A DNA stretch of 64,000 nucleotides, taken from contig OX411556.1 of the NCBI GenBank assembly GCA_948146395.1, positions 33,385,056-33,449,055 on the forward strand, in the 5' to 3' direction. Shown in pieces: positions 1 through 10,626 of this stretch; position 1 is the first letter of the stretch, and each line of letters opens with the position of its first letter. Under the pieces are notes generated by a model. The model worked only from the letters and a program-made list of their open reading frames with translations, made no database searches and was not told where the DNA came from. The stretch is from Fragum whitleyi. Its lineage: Eukaryota > Mollusca > Bivalvia > Cardiida > Cardiidae. The translations under genes and the position numbers were made by a program.

Positions 1-480
1 AACACGTGAAATCGCCAACTATGCTATTTATATCTTTGGTTTCTGACCAATCGATTAAATCTTGCAGCACTCTATGATTATTCATGAGTTGTTCTAAAAA
101 TAGATCGCTCTTACTGCTATCCTCTATCAGTTTATCGTATGTTTTTGTCGGTTTATTTGTTGTTGAATAATTTTTCTTCATACTCAAATTTGAATTTATT
201 GAAAATAGGATTGGAGCGTGATCAGAGTGCTCATTGAAATCAAATATTCCAAAATTACAAAATTATTTCTATTTGTTAACACATAGTCAACAGTACTCAT
301 TCCACCATGCGAACAAAAAGTAAACTTCCAACGCTCCCTGTCCGAGTGCAGACGACCATTGACCAATTAATTGACACATTTCGAGCAGACGATGTCCATT
401 TGCATCTACCATGTGGTCTGAATTTACGCGTGGGTTTTGACCGAGTGATATTCATAACAGAATTTGATTGGTTGTCAGCC
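1..480 (-). pseudogene. LINE endonuclease-domain relic (non-LTR retrotransposon), cut by the window edge
   Basis: Read on the minus strand, this stretch encodes the end of an APE-type endonuclease of a non-LTR retrotransposon. The block at about 431-371 reads RVNSDHMVDANGHRLLEMC, the block at about 303-268 reads GGMSTVDYVLTN, and after a frame change the block at about 262-220 contains NEHSDHAPILFSI, the conserved C-terminal SDH motif. From there the frame stays open to base 1 (about 80 codons: the linker between endonuclease and reverse transcriptase). At least two frameshifts separate the blocks, so it is dead. In the family this enzyme nicks target DNA to prime reverse transcription. It is not contiguous with the LINE at the right edge. 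Confidence 0.72.
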
Positions 481-529
481 CTACAACTGGTAAAAGACCG
501 TTCGAGAAAAAAATCAGAGCAGTAATATT

Positions 530-1250
530 GTAAGTGCTACAAATTTATTATACAGTTAACCTATTGTACGTTTCAACTCCTTTACTCAACCGAAAATCTT
601 GTTATAAACACTGAAAATACTAACCGGTAATTACTAAAAGCGAAAATTAAATCAAATTTTGTATTAGCCTCTTCACTATTTGTCGAAAAGTAAATAACAT
701 AAAAACAAAGTTTGTAGATTGTGACTGAAAAGGCCGTTTCTTCGGTGTTTGAAAACACATAATTTGGTTTGAACACATTGGTCAGAAGATAAAGTTAAAA
801 ATGTACAGTAGTTGGTCAAACAAACTGGATTTATGGAAAACGGTATCTATAAATGCGGACTGCTTCACAATCCGATTTAATAATATAAAGCCAATGTTAA
901 ATCAATATTGGGCGCATTTAAAGTGATAATATATCATAAAATATTGATTGAATATTGTTTACATGCCGTAGAAAATTACGTATGGGCAAAATCGTTTGCC
1001 CCGGTCTATCTTCAACGCCCATAGAGTCTATACTTTTAGCGCGTTTCTATTTTGAGTTCCAACAAAGGGTAAGTCAATGTTGCTGATAATAAGTGTCGGT
1101 TTACCTGTCCAGTTGTTGCCTTCTTGTTGTAAATCATTTTGATGGCTCAACAATATCTTCCATTCAAATGTTAAGTACTATTAATTCTTTGCTCTTCGCG
1201 TAAATACTCATATTTGTTTTCTTTTATTCAGACCATCTGTTGCAATGGGA
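530..1250. other. AT-rich intergenic DNA, nothing recognised
   Basis: No coding motif, RNA gene or repeat family shared with the rest of the window was seen. Short open frames here look random. Confidence 0.5.
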
Positions 1251-1680
1251 CAGTCACAAACATCGTGAAATTGACAAGATGAATGATTTGAAATGAATTA
1301 GTAAAGAAACGGAATGAGTACGTTGATCTAGTTTTGAATGAAATTAAAGAAAAGTAAAATTATATAGATAATTGCGTCTAAATTGGACGAATACCATTAT
1401 TCACTACATTCCATTTGAAAATATCTACGTAGATCTACTTTTCTACTTTGTCTTAACGCAGACGCTTAAATTCTCCCACTAGCTTATGAAATCATGAAAA
1501 GATGTGACCGTTTTCAATGACAAGTCGACCGCCTTAAGCGATTTCGAAGTATTTTTGAAAAATTTGGAGATTTGTTTAATGGTTTGAATGAGTAATTAGG
1601 ATTGGTAAATTTAGCGCTGAGAGAGCTATTTGGAATATTTTTAATCGAGGCAAATGCCAATTTTATGGTGTTACTTACTG
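1251..1680 (+). mobile_element. Family T MITE, old full-length copy
   Basis: It starts CAGTCACAAACATCGTG and ends GTGTTACTTACTG followed by TA. Arm 1 motifs (GACAAGATGAATGATTT) and arm 2 motifs (AGCGCTGAGAGAG) are in the expected order. The central hairpin is eroded (GTCTAAATTGGAC core near 1378). Family T is non-autonomous; the CAGT-type ends and TA target suggest mobilisation by a Tc1/mariner transposase, which is an inference. This copy is strongly diverged. Confidence 0.75.
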
Positions 1681-1779
1681 TATAAAGATCCCGACAAGAA
1701 CTATGAAAATTCAATAGTGCTTTTGTTGCACCAAAAAGCCATTGTAATGTCTGTTCTCAATAGCCACAGTATGCTACTA

Positions 1780-2209
1780 CAGCTAACAACATCGCGAAAT
1801 TGACAAAGTGAATGATTTCAAAATGAAATTGAGTGAGCGTGCGGAGCGAGTTTTGGGGAATTAAAGAGAAAATCAAAGGAAGGTAATCCAATATCGCTAA
1901 TTTCGTTCAGGATGAACAAAATTAATGGTTTTTATTACCATTCTTTAATAAGATATAAAAACAAAATCTATTAATAGCTTCATATTTCTTCCAAAACTAA
2001 TCAGACGCCTACTATTTTAACTATTTCAGTGAAATCGTGATCTTTTTTCTTATTATACTTATTTTGAATGTAGCATTTGTAATCTTTTTAAGTCAATTTG
2101 GAGCGTGTGGTTTGAGTGAGTGTTTGGAAAAAATGAATTTAACGCTGAGTGAGCAATTAAGAATGGTTTTGATTAAGGTAAAAGCTAAATTTCACGTTGT
2201 TTCTTACTG
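1780..2209 (+). mobile_element. Family T MITE, full length
   Basis: It is bounded by TA at 1778-1779 and 2210-2211. The left end is CAGCTAACAACATCGCG and the right end TTTCTTACTG. The central region retains GGTAATCCAATATCGC and GTTCAGGATGAAC, with a decayed 3' half of the stem. The 84-codon frame at 2037-2291 lies across this element and is not considered a gene. Confidence 0.82.
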
Positions 2210-2837
2210 TAATCATATAAGGGGGGGAGAGAATTTGAAATCTAAACCAGAACATCTAAAGCATACATGTACTTGCACAAGCCCCGTTTAATGGGTGTTC
2301 AAAAGAATAGTTTCGTTAAAGTAAGCAAAATGTATTTGTAATGCTTTGTATGAACATCTAAGCGATAGAGATAAAATGGAAATCCCACTTTGGCATACTT
2401 CTTTCATTTATCTTTTTGGAGTGACGCTCTGCACCATGACTTTTGACGAAATGTTTGACGAAATTTTGCTGTACCACGGTTCTTACTCACGACCCAGAAT
2501 AGACAACCCAGCCCGTTACCAACTAAGCCAAACAGACCCGGGTCTATGGAACACACAGGTTTGATAATCATCTGTTGGAAAATTGTGGCTACGCAAGAAA
2601 ATCTATCATATATGAGTGCGCTATTTGGGTCCATTAACATTTCTTATTTCAGAAAAAAAAAAATTGCTGCGGAGGCGAAAAATAAAATACAGTCTGAATT
2701 GAACCAGTTTACGATTTTTTCGGATTATTTATGACTACTTGGACATGAAATCAAATTTAGTAAGAAATAAACAGTCTACTAAATCATTTCGAAGCCGTCT
2801 GCAGCTGAAATAGGAACGTTTTCCAGTCATACACACA

Positions 2838-3187
2838 GTTAGTAACCTCGTGAAGTTGACACTTATCTCAATCGAAATCATTCTAAATGGCTCACTCAGC
2901 GCTCCATTCAATCCAAACACTCACTCAAACCATTTCACTGACGTTATTAGTATTGTAAGCAACTGATTGGTCTTTGAAGAAAATGGAGCCATTTATAGAC
3001 TCTGTATGCATATCTCATTAAAGGGAGGTAGTAAAATATCGCTAATTTTGTTCATCCTGAACAAAATATGTAATATTTGATTACCTCCGTTTAATTTCAC
3101 TCAAAACTCACTCATCGCACTTATTCAATTTCATGCCAAAATCGTTCCGAATCATTCTTTTTGTCCATTTGACGATGTTTTTAACTG
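2838..3187 (-). mobile_element. Family T MITE, inverted, shortened
   Basis: It starts CAGTTAGTAACCTCGTG and ends GACGATGTTTTTAACTG. The order of arms is reversed relative to the preceding copies. It keeps the GGGAGGTAGTAAAATATCGC / GATTACCTCC hairpin arms around GTTCATCCTGAAC (about 3024-3090). At about 350 bp it lacks part of the region between arm 2 and the hairpin. Confidence 0.8.
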
Positions 3188-3429
3188 CATACGAAAAAAA
3201 ATAATAGCTTTGCAACTTGAGTAATTTAAATTTTCGTCCAAAGTTCGCGAAATTATCGATAGATTACTACCTCATTTAAAAAAAAAACAAAAAAACTATG
3301 TACTATTCTATAAAAAGGATTAATGTGTCTTCCCAGACGCTAGCAAATCAACACGAGCTCATATAAACGAGGAATTATGTTTGATTTCAAAGACATGTTG
3401 AAGCAATAGGAACAATTCTGTGGTTTTTT

Positions 3430-3560
3430 GAATTTTACCGGTGCGCTTTTGAATGGTTTGAGTAAACGAATGTTTAGAATGAATAAATGGAGTGTGACGA
3501 GAGCGTTTTAAAACGGTTTAGATAAGAATGAGTGTCAATTTCATGATGTTTGTTAGTGTA
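3430..3560 (+). mobile_element. Family T fragment (arm 2 only)
   Basis: The TTTTGAATGGTTTGAGTAAA ... GAATGAGTGTCAATTTCATG order matches the last about 130 bp of family T. Arm 1 and the hairpin are absent. It abuts foldback element F1. Confidence 0.65.
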
Positions 3561-3564
3561 TGAA

Positions 3565-3724
3565 GGTAGGGGACTCTTCAAAGTTCCGCAATGTTTAGGA
3601 AGTAATGAACTTCAACAGTGTTAACCGAGGTTTTTTAATGATTTTCATTAGGAAACCTCGGTCAACATTGTGAAAGTTCATGAGTGCCAAAATGTTGCGG
3701 AACCATTACGGTTCCACTACCTTA
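3565..3724. mobile_element. Foldback element F1
   Basis: A nearly complete inverted repeat of about 160 bp. The outer arms read GAAGGTAGGGGACT on the left and AGTGCCAAAATG...CACTACCTTAAG on the right; the inner arms are AACCGAGGTTTTTTAATGA and TCATTAGGAAACCTCGGT. Two more copies occur in duplication unit B (28256, 28637). It has no coding capacity. A transcript would fold into one long hairpin. Confidence 0.8.
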
Positions 3725-4231
3725 AGCTTTTGTGTGTTTGATTTTGCACCAATTTTAACCACCGTTCCATGTATCACGTCGAATAGTGTTATGAGAGTCG
3801 TCGTTTCAAGGTAAAATGGACCAAGTTTTACTTCTAAATTTTCATTCCTTTGAACTTAATGAAAAAAATGATACATGAAAAGGTACGATGCTCTTATATT
3901 GTCACATCACAGATTTCGCTTTCCTCCATCCATTGACCTATATTAACCAGTGATTAATCATACGTTACAGCTTTTTAAATTTGACAAAAAAAATGGTACC
4001 TTTTGAATAATGAAGCGATAACTTCGTCCGAATTGCACCTCTCATTGTTAAATTAGCTGAACCGTGATGTTTGCGTGTCTGAAGGGACCAAAAAGACGCT
4101 TTTAAAGCCACACCACCCAAGAAAATCGAGGAATGAATTATATGCTCGATTTGAAAGACATGTCGACAAATTTTAAACTAATTATAAACGATTTCAGAGC
4201 AAATTAAAATAGGGAAAGTGTTTGTTTGGAA

Positions 4232-4400
4232 TGAATGAATGAATAAATAAATGGACGGAGCACCGAGTAATCGATTAAGAATGGTTTTGATCTACATCGT
4301 GAGATTGACAAGATGAATGATTTTAGAATGAAATTGGGTGAGTGTTTGGAGCTAGTTTTGAGCGAATTAAACCAATATGGCAAATTTTGCTCAGGAAGAG
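4232..4400 (+). mobile_element. Composite family T fragment
   Basis: An arm 2 piece (GAATGAATGAATGAATAAA ... GAATGGTTTTGATC) runs directly into an arm 1 piece (ACATCGTGAGATTGACAAG) near 4294. The order is opposite to an intact element, so this is a junction between two partial copies or a circle-like rearrangement. The 99-codon frame starting at 4313 is within arm 1 and its flank. Confidence 0.6.
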
Positions 4401-4409
4401 TTAATAACA

Positions 4410-5325
4410 TATCTGCCTACAGAAGGCAGAGTGGAGTCTCTTGCCTGCCTGCACGGATGCACAGGCTAGCCAGAGGCTTTCCTTTGCATAGTTTTAGAAT
4501 TGTTGGAAATGTTACGTACATGCTTAAATATAATAAAAAACTTCCAACCGACTGCTTTAAAATTTATGATAAAATCATAAATTCAAGTAAAGGTCTCAAA
4601 TTTTCAAAATAAACACTTTTATAAGCACTGTCCATGTTTTCCCTAGACAATTAGCAGAATACATGTATATGCAAAGATTTAAAGTCCTTAAAACGTATGT
4701 GGAAGCTTGAGTAACAATTTGCTGAAGTACAAATAAGAGGGGGTAATGCCAGTCTAAAATCTTTGTTTCTCAGTTAAACTCTACGTTGTGGGTACTTATT
4801 TCAATCGTATCGGCGATTTTGTTGACTTTATTTGCAATGTACCTATTTTGGAAGGTAGAATCCAGATTAACGTTCATACTTTTGTACTTTTTCTAGATTC
4901 ACTTTTTCAAAACATAGATATTGAACCCGAGACGATATCAAAGTACGTTGGTTGACATCTCCGTAGGAAAACGCAATTTTAATCTTGTATAATTCTCACA
5001 AACAACATTCTGGTCTGGTGTATTAGATTTCATGTCAAAAGATGCCACGAGGTGATTAAAATATACGTTTTGGAAAAAAATTATTTTCGTAAATGCTCAA
5101 CTTTCTTCCTAAAACGGCTTAGATACCGTAATATACTTGGTTCCAGTTACCGTTTTTTGGCAGGAAGAATCCAGATTAATTTTCCGTTGTTGTACCTTAT
5201 TTAGATGTACACGTTTACATCATCGATTTTGAACTTCAGATGAAAAGTACGTACAGTAATGATATCCGAACATAATGGAAATTATGATTATACCATGTTT
5301 CTCTGATACTATAAATTGTTTCCTC
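4410..5325. other. Intergenic DNA, nothing recognised
   Basis: About 0.9 kb of AT-rich sequence without a recognisable gene or a repeat shared with other parts of the window. Confidence 0.45.
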
Positions 5326-5331
5326 TGGCTA

Positions 5332-6115
5332 CAGTTAGAAACATCATGAAAAAGTCATTCACCTCGACCAAATCCATTCTAAATTCTCATTCAGCGCTAC
5401 ATTTATTCTTTCCAAACAAGAGTTCATTTCAATCCATGAAATCGTTTTATGAATTTTGGATGGCACTGGTTTTTTCAGGCGTCTGATTGGTCCATGAATA
5501 CTCACACACAGAAATGAACGTAACATATTTTTAAAGAGAGGTAAAGAGAGGATATTGAATGAGTGGTAATTGAATACCGAATCTTATCAAACGAGTCATC
5601 TATAAACAGATAAAAACGAGGCTTTGTCGAGGTTTTATCCGTCTAATATGATGAATTTAAGAAAATTCGGTTCTTTACTAGCACGAATGTGATATTTAAT
5701 TTATAAAATGACATGATTTTTGCGATAAATCGAGAAAGTAGCAGAAATTTATCTATTAAAGTAATTCCGCGAAACTTATAACGCCGTTTCCGAAATGGCG
5801 ACATTAAATGCATATCACGACATTTTCACAACGAAAGTAAATATCGTTATTTTACGTTCTTAGTTCATTTGCATAGTTATTCCACTAGTGTAATAACACT
5901 TGTGTAATATCAAAAATATTCAACCGGGTCATCACTCCCGCGACGTAGGTCATATTATAATAAAACATAGCTAATTTCGTTGAATCTGGCAAAATTAGTT
6001 ATATAATACATGTATTACATTGCGTTAATTTGATTCAAAACTCGTTTCTCTTACTCTATCAATGTCATTTCGAAATCATTCCAAAAATCATTCACCTTGA
6101 CATAGAATGTTAAAC
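5332..6115 (-). mobile_element. Family T MITE, decayed and interrupted
   Basis: The left end CAGTTAGAAACATCATG and the CATTCAGCGCT motif identify arm 2. The GGCGTCTGATTGGTCC middle segment follows at about 5498. Hairpin and arm 1 remnants (ATAGCTAATTTCGTTG, then ATCATTCCAAAAATCATTC) reappear only at about 5965-6110. Some 400 bp of unrelated AT-rich DNA separates the halves. Confidence 0.6.
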
Positions 6116-6683
6116 CGACATCATACCAGGAAAATCTTAATAAAAACTTTTAAATGGTTTTCATAACGAGAGGGATTATTTTTTTTGTGTTTTTTTTTTT
6201 GTTTTTTTTTTTAATATCATCTATCCTAGAGATAAATTACGAGCTTAATTTCCATTATTTTATTTAAAAAGATGAAAACGAAAAAAAATCGTCTGGCTTG
6301 TGGAATCATCCCTTTAGAATATTCTTTCTTTCGATTTGTATCTGTATAATTGTTGAGGTATACAACTTAAGACCTAATCACACTGTATGGATTCATACAC
6401 GAGAGTGATTAGATTTATAGTTTCATACCGCCATTTTACCCTTACATACTTTTATTTTATGCCCTTAAATAAAACATAAATGTAAAGACCGTTCAAAATA
6501 AAATGAATTTCGGAAGTAAAATAGCGGCGTAGGCAAAATTGTTTTGATTGGGAAATAAAAACAAGTTTTAATCCAATCAGAATGCACTAAGCTTAATGGC
6601 ACAACTAAATTTAATCTATTGCCTTGTGTGACCTTGTCTGATTTATCACAATATCGTAGTAAGTAAATATGATAGACATATTA

Positions 6684-7116
6684 CAGTCATCGTGAAATCA
6701 ATCCCCTTCCGATCAAAAGCATTCTTTGGCGCTATTTTTTTCCAAAACATTAACTCAAACAAATAAAAAACGATCCAAAATCACATAAAAGATAAGATCA
6801 TTACTTTATTCGTTATGAAATCATTAAAAAAACAACAACAATAAAGGAGAAAAAACACATTTTACTAACTCAGTTGAATTGGTAAGCGTCTGATTAGTTT
6901 GTGAAGGCATAGTCAGCTTATTTTTTACCTTGTATGCAAAATTTATTAAAGTGAGGTAGTAAATATCGTAATTTGTTCAAATTGAACAAAATTAACGATA
7001 TTTTATTACATTCATTTAATCTCATTTATAACCCGCTCTTCGCAATCATTCAATCTCATTCCGAATACATTCCAAAACTTTCCAGCTTGTCAATATCACG
7101 AAGCCAGACTGAACTG
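6684..7116 (-). mobile_element. Family T MITE, full length, diverged
   Basis: It starts TTACAGTCATCGTGAAATC and ends with CACGAAGCCAGACTGAACTG before TA. Its hairpin at about 6955-7020 has the core GTTCAAATTGAAC, a perfect inverted repeat that differs from the usual GTTCATCCTGAAC core. Confidence 0.75.
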
Positions 7117-7289
7117 TAACAGTTCCTTGGAGAGTTTCGTAGCACTTAAAACGAGTTTTTTTTCTAGCAAATCAATGCCCTTATCAAGAGACATGCTTTT
7201 TACATCACTTCGACTTTATTTATCTACCAAGCGTCTGGAACAATAAAATTTTCATGGTTTTGTTTTGTATTTTATAGTGTAGTCATAAC

Positions 7290-7508
7290 TTGTTTTATTT
7301 CAGCATCTCGGGAAAACGAAAGCAAAACAATACGCATTTCTCCTGGCCAGAAGCTTCAGACTGTATGACACTTGTAGACGCATTTGATGTTATTCCTGGA
7401 ACACATGGTTTTGAAATGTTTTTGTACAGACGACTTTGTAAATATTTAATACATCTTAGCAATGCATGGAAACTAGAAATTATTTCATCATTGGTCCCAA
7501 TAACATGA
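7290..7508 (+). CDS. Unrecognised 72-codon open frame
   Basis: I do not recognise this protein. The frame is preceded by TTTTATTTCAG, a fair splice acceptor, so a terminal exon is possible. The translation is hydrophilic at its start, with KRKQNN, and has no obvious domain, signal peptide or membrane segment. It may well be chance in AT-rich DNA. Confidence 0.15.
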   Translation: MFYFSISGKRKQNNTHFSWPEASDCMTLVDAFDVIPGTHGFEMFLYRRLCKYLIHLSNAWKLEIISSLVPIT

Positions 7509-7627
7509 TAGCCTTATGCTTATACAAACATATTTGTCCAAAGTTGTATATGTATGCAAAGTAAAGCTATCAGAATAATATATTTATAAAACTTCATATT
7601 TCTTCAAGCTATATATGTCTCACAAAT

Positions 7628-7855
7628 GACTAAAAAGTCGAAAGGGACACAACTCTTACAAAAATGCTTTAGAGATATCCCCAATGATAGTCTGGGGAGC
7701 TCTTGTGATGGTGACCACACTTGCTAAGTTTCATGAAGATACGGATATATGGCAAAGGTTGAAGTTTGTCACACAAACGATAACGACAACCCCAACATCA
7801 ACACAAACACCAACGCGAACGACGTCAAGGGGATCATAATACATATCTTGAGCTA
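7628..7855 (+). repeat. Dispersed repeat with (AAC)n-like tail
   Basis: The segment containing AAAGGGACACAACTCTTAC and a tail of imperfect AAC/CAACGC triplets ending in AACGCGAACGACGTCAAG resembles a repeat class frequent in mollusc DNA. The same tail (AACGCGAACGACGTCAAGG then TGATCAT) occurs at 53725-53760 at the end of a tandem array, so the two are related within the window. Confidence 0.55.
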
Positions 7856-8065
7856 AAAATAATAAGACGGAAAGACATCTAGGACTGCCGGGTCACATAT
7901 TTCATTTTGATTCTAAATTTGAAGCTCGGTTAGATCAACATCACAGGTTCTGCGAATTTTGCATATACAGCACGCGGAATTAAATTTGCTGAAGTACATT
8001 TTGCCTTCGCTCTAATGAGCATATATAATTTGTACCAACTATCTGGTAATTGAAACTCGAATTAA

Positions 8066-9042
8066 GATTCATGTAAAGTTTTTGAGACCCAATTTTAAGA
8101 ATGCTTCGTAAGCCAACAAAAAACAGTATTTCCAGGTATATTGTGTATCAAAATGAAGCTATTTTTGGGCACAAGCAGTTGAGCAACATAAGACTGTCAT
8201 AGCTTTAGCAGTAAAGGCAAAACATTGTGGAAAAGGGTCATTTCGTAGAGAACAAGCAACTGCATGACGGTTGGATAAAATTGGCTCAAATTTTAATACA
8301 GTTCAGTCTAAAGTACGACCCAGATACTACTACAAACGTAGAGATAAAACTCGGTCTCAAAAGTCTCTTTTGAAACAATCAATTTCCATTTATTTTGTCA
8401 ACATACTTGTCAAACCGGTTTGGTCTGTTTTCAAAATAGATGTTAGGTATGGTGCAACAGCACACCATAATATTGTGAAATATTTTCTGTGATTTATTTC
8501 AAATTATAGTTTTTTGAATTCATTTATCTATAATAAATTACTATATATTTATCATTCAGTGAAATAGAAATTGGTATATTGCTAAACAACCTTACAGGTA
8601 TATAAACTATTACTGTCCATTTATGTTGTGAAAACACACCGTACCTTACAAAAAACTACACGTTTACAAAATTAGAATGGCAAACATGACATATGTGTTT
8701 TGAAAATAAGTCAAAATAAATAGCTTGCATAACTACATTTTGGGTTCGAGTTTAACACCAAATTTTGTAGTTGTACCCGGGTAGTACTTTAGTCTGTATT
8801 TTGTTCAAATTGTTCAATTTTGTGCCAATTTTATCAAACAGTCTTGCAGTTGCTTGTTCTGCACAAAATGACCCTTTTCCACAATGTTTGGCTATACTAC
8901 TATAGCTATGGTAGTATTGTGTTGCTTAACTGTTTATGCTCATGAATGGCTTCATTTTGATATATAATATACCTGGACATACTGCTTTTTCATGGCAAAT
9001 GAAGTGTTTAAAAATTGGGCCTCAAACACTTTACATGAACCC
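8066..9042 (+). mobile_element. Long foldback element L1
   Basis: About 977 bp with inverted arms of about 300 bp. The left arm begins GATTCATGTAAAGTTTTTG and the right arm ends CAAACACTTTACATGAACC. The inner arms share GGAAAAGGGTCATTT / AAATGACCCTTTTCC. A single-copy middle (about 8375-8735) includes AAACCGGTTTGGTCTG. A second copy at 50581-51549 carries the middle in the opposite orientation. It has no credible coding sequence; the open frames at 8271 and 8952 are shadows of the arms. Confidence 0.82.
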
Positions 9043-9490
9043 TCAACACGAATATTTCGAACTGACTTAAACTTGTCGTCTGCAAATTTATTCACTCTGG
9101 ACCATTGGAACTTTGTGTAGTATGGTAAAGTCAATAGGGTATGGTACCGCATGAAGAACTGCACTTTTGTTTTTTTTCTAAACATCACGAGTTTTACCAC
9201 GGTTTACCGAAAATATCATTATGTATCCGAATGAGACCGATATCATTATTATTGGACTGTTAACACAAAGACTGGGAGCAAGAAACAGTATATTTCTATA
9301 CTTTGTAAAGATGCATTTTTTTCTCTTTTGTTTTTTTTTACTGAGACATCGGCATTATGATTCGCAAAATATGCTACGTGAAGAATGACTTTTACTTGTT
9401 TGAAAATTTCACATCTATTATACAGAAATGTGTCCATAATCAAAATCTTTTCAATACCTGTCTTTTCATTTGTTACCACGATATTATACC
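9043..9490. other. Intronic or intergenic DNA, nothing recognised
   Basis: If the receptor gene at 10264-10626 continues leftwards, this lies in its first intron. I found no second exon encoding the remaining transmembrane segments. Confidence 0.4.
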
Positions 9491-9492
9491 CT

Positions 9493-9545
9493 GAAACTTA
9501 ATACCGCGATATCCGGTATTCTGGTAATATAGTGCGTCTCTAGAA
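9493..9545 (+). repeat. Left direct repeat flanking a family T copy
   Basis: It contains TACCGCGATATCCGG and matches 10184-10236 (TACCACGATATCCGG) at roughly three of four bases. The two copies bracket the T element at 9552-10176. Confidence 0.6.
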
Positions 9546-9551
9546 GATATG

Positions 9552-10176
9552 CAGTTAGTAACATCGTGTAATTGACATTCACTCCCATCAAAACAATTAT
9601 ATATTATGTACCCCATTTTTTCATTAGAATTACACACTCGGAACAATCAAAAACGCACCAAAACCCTTCAAAATTATTTCGAAAGCGGTCCCAACAACTA
9701 TCATTTCATCGGTTTCGATTGAATTGTTACGATATTTTATCATCTGGCGTGGATTTTTAAGGCATCTTATTGGAATTGAAACAGAAAATAATGTAGGGGG
9801 AGGGGGAAGGGGTTGGCTAATGGCTTATTTCGTCAAATTTGAAATCATTTAAAAATACTTCAAATTTTATCTTTCAAAACAATCAAATGTTTGTTGCTGG
9901 CGTTTGAAAACTTATGCGCTATTTTATTATCTTGTGCGGATTTTAAAGATTCTGATAAGTCCGCGAAGACAGATTAACAGAAAAGTATACATATAAAAAT
10001 ATATATTAAAGGAGGGATAATAAAATATCGATAATTTCGTCCAACTTGGACGAAATTATCGATATTGTATTACTTCCCTTAAATTTCATTCAAAACTCGC
10101 TCCCCACGTTCATTCTTTTTCATTTCCTACTCATTCAAAATCATTCAACTTGTCAATTTTACGAAGATTCCAACTA
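9552..10176 (-). mobile_element. Family T MITE in receptor intron 1
   Basis: It starts CAGTTAGTAACATCGTG and ends CAATTTTACGAAGATTCC, and is about 625 bp, longer than the norm. Its central hairpin at 10024-10066 is perfect, with arms ATCGATAATTTCGTCC and GGACGAAATTATCGAT separated by five bases. Compared with the family consensus, several stem pairs have changed on both sides. It ends about 88 bp from the receptor's splice donor. Confidence 0.82.
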
Positions 10177-10183
10177 CACCTTG

Positions 10184-10236
10184 AGATTCAATACCACGAT
10201 ATCCGGTTTTTCCGGTAAATGGCGTACGCCTCTATT
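10184..10236 (+). repeat. Right direct repeat flanking a family T copy
   Basis: This is the partner of 9493-9545. It is far longer than the TA duplication expected for this transposon type. Confidence 0.6.
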
Positions 10237-10263
10237 AAAATATAAGATATAAAAGAAACTTAC

Positions 10264-10626
10264 ATATATCATGTACATGGTAACTTTACACATCCCGCTT
10301 CCGAACACCCAGGCCGGTAAGGCATAAAGAGTAGCTGTAAAGGGTACGACGATAACTACGAAGGCGAAGTCGGAAATGGCGAGGTTAATCACGAAGTAGT
10401 TCGTAGCATTCCGGTCACCATTCCGAACTAATGTGAAAATCACAACAGCATTACCGAAGGCTCCAATGACAGTCAATATACCCCAAATAAGAGGCACCAT
10501 TAGCGCTATAATTCTGTGGTTTATATCCTCTTCTGTTTGGTGCGGATGTGTCACATTGTCTGTGACGTTACTTGGCGGAAATGACGTCATATTACTCATC
10601 ACGTTACGAACGGAAATATCATCCAT
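10264..10626 (-). CDS. Rhodopsin-class neuropeptide GPCR, first coding exon (allatostatin-A/buccalin/galanin-receptor-like)
   Basis: The exon encodes 121 residues from an ATG in good context (AAAAATGG), with an in-frame TAA four codons upstream. Residues 1-36 form an extracellular N-terminus with three N-glycosylation sequons (N12, N20, N24). TM1 (about 38-62) carries the class A GN motif (N59), TM2 carries NLAISD (D86), then the ECL1 tryptophan in PAWVFG (W106) and C113, the TM3 cysteine that pairs with ECL2. The PFTATLYALPAWVFG block resembles allatostatin-A and galanin receptors. Coding stops in phase 0 at Tyr121, followed by a consensus donor GTAAGT (10258-10263). Remaining helices must lie on exons to the left; I found none. 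The class assignment is strong; the ligand is an inference. Confidence 0.85.

Noticed and set aside
2037..2291. 84-codon frame with a hydrophobic start (MIFFLIILILNVAFVIFLSQF)
   Set aside because: It looks like a signal peptide but lies wholly across arm 2 of a family T copy and its flank; the hydrophobicity reflects T-rich DNA.
8271..9200. Open frames in element L1
   Set aside because: They lie on or beside the inverted arms and are not conserved in L2.
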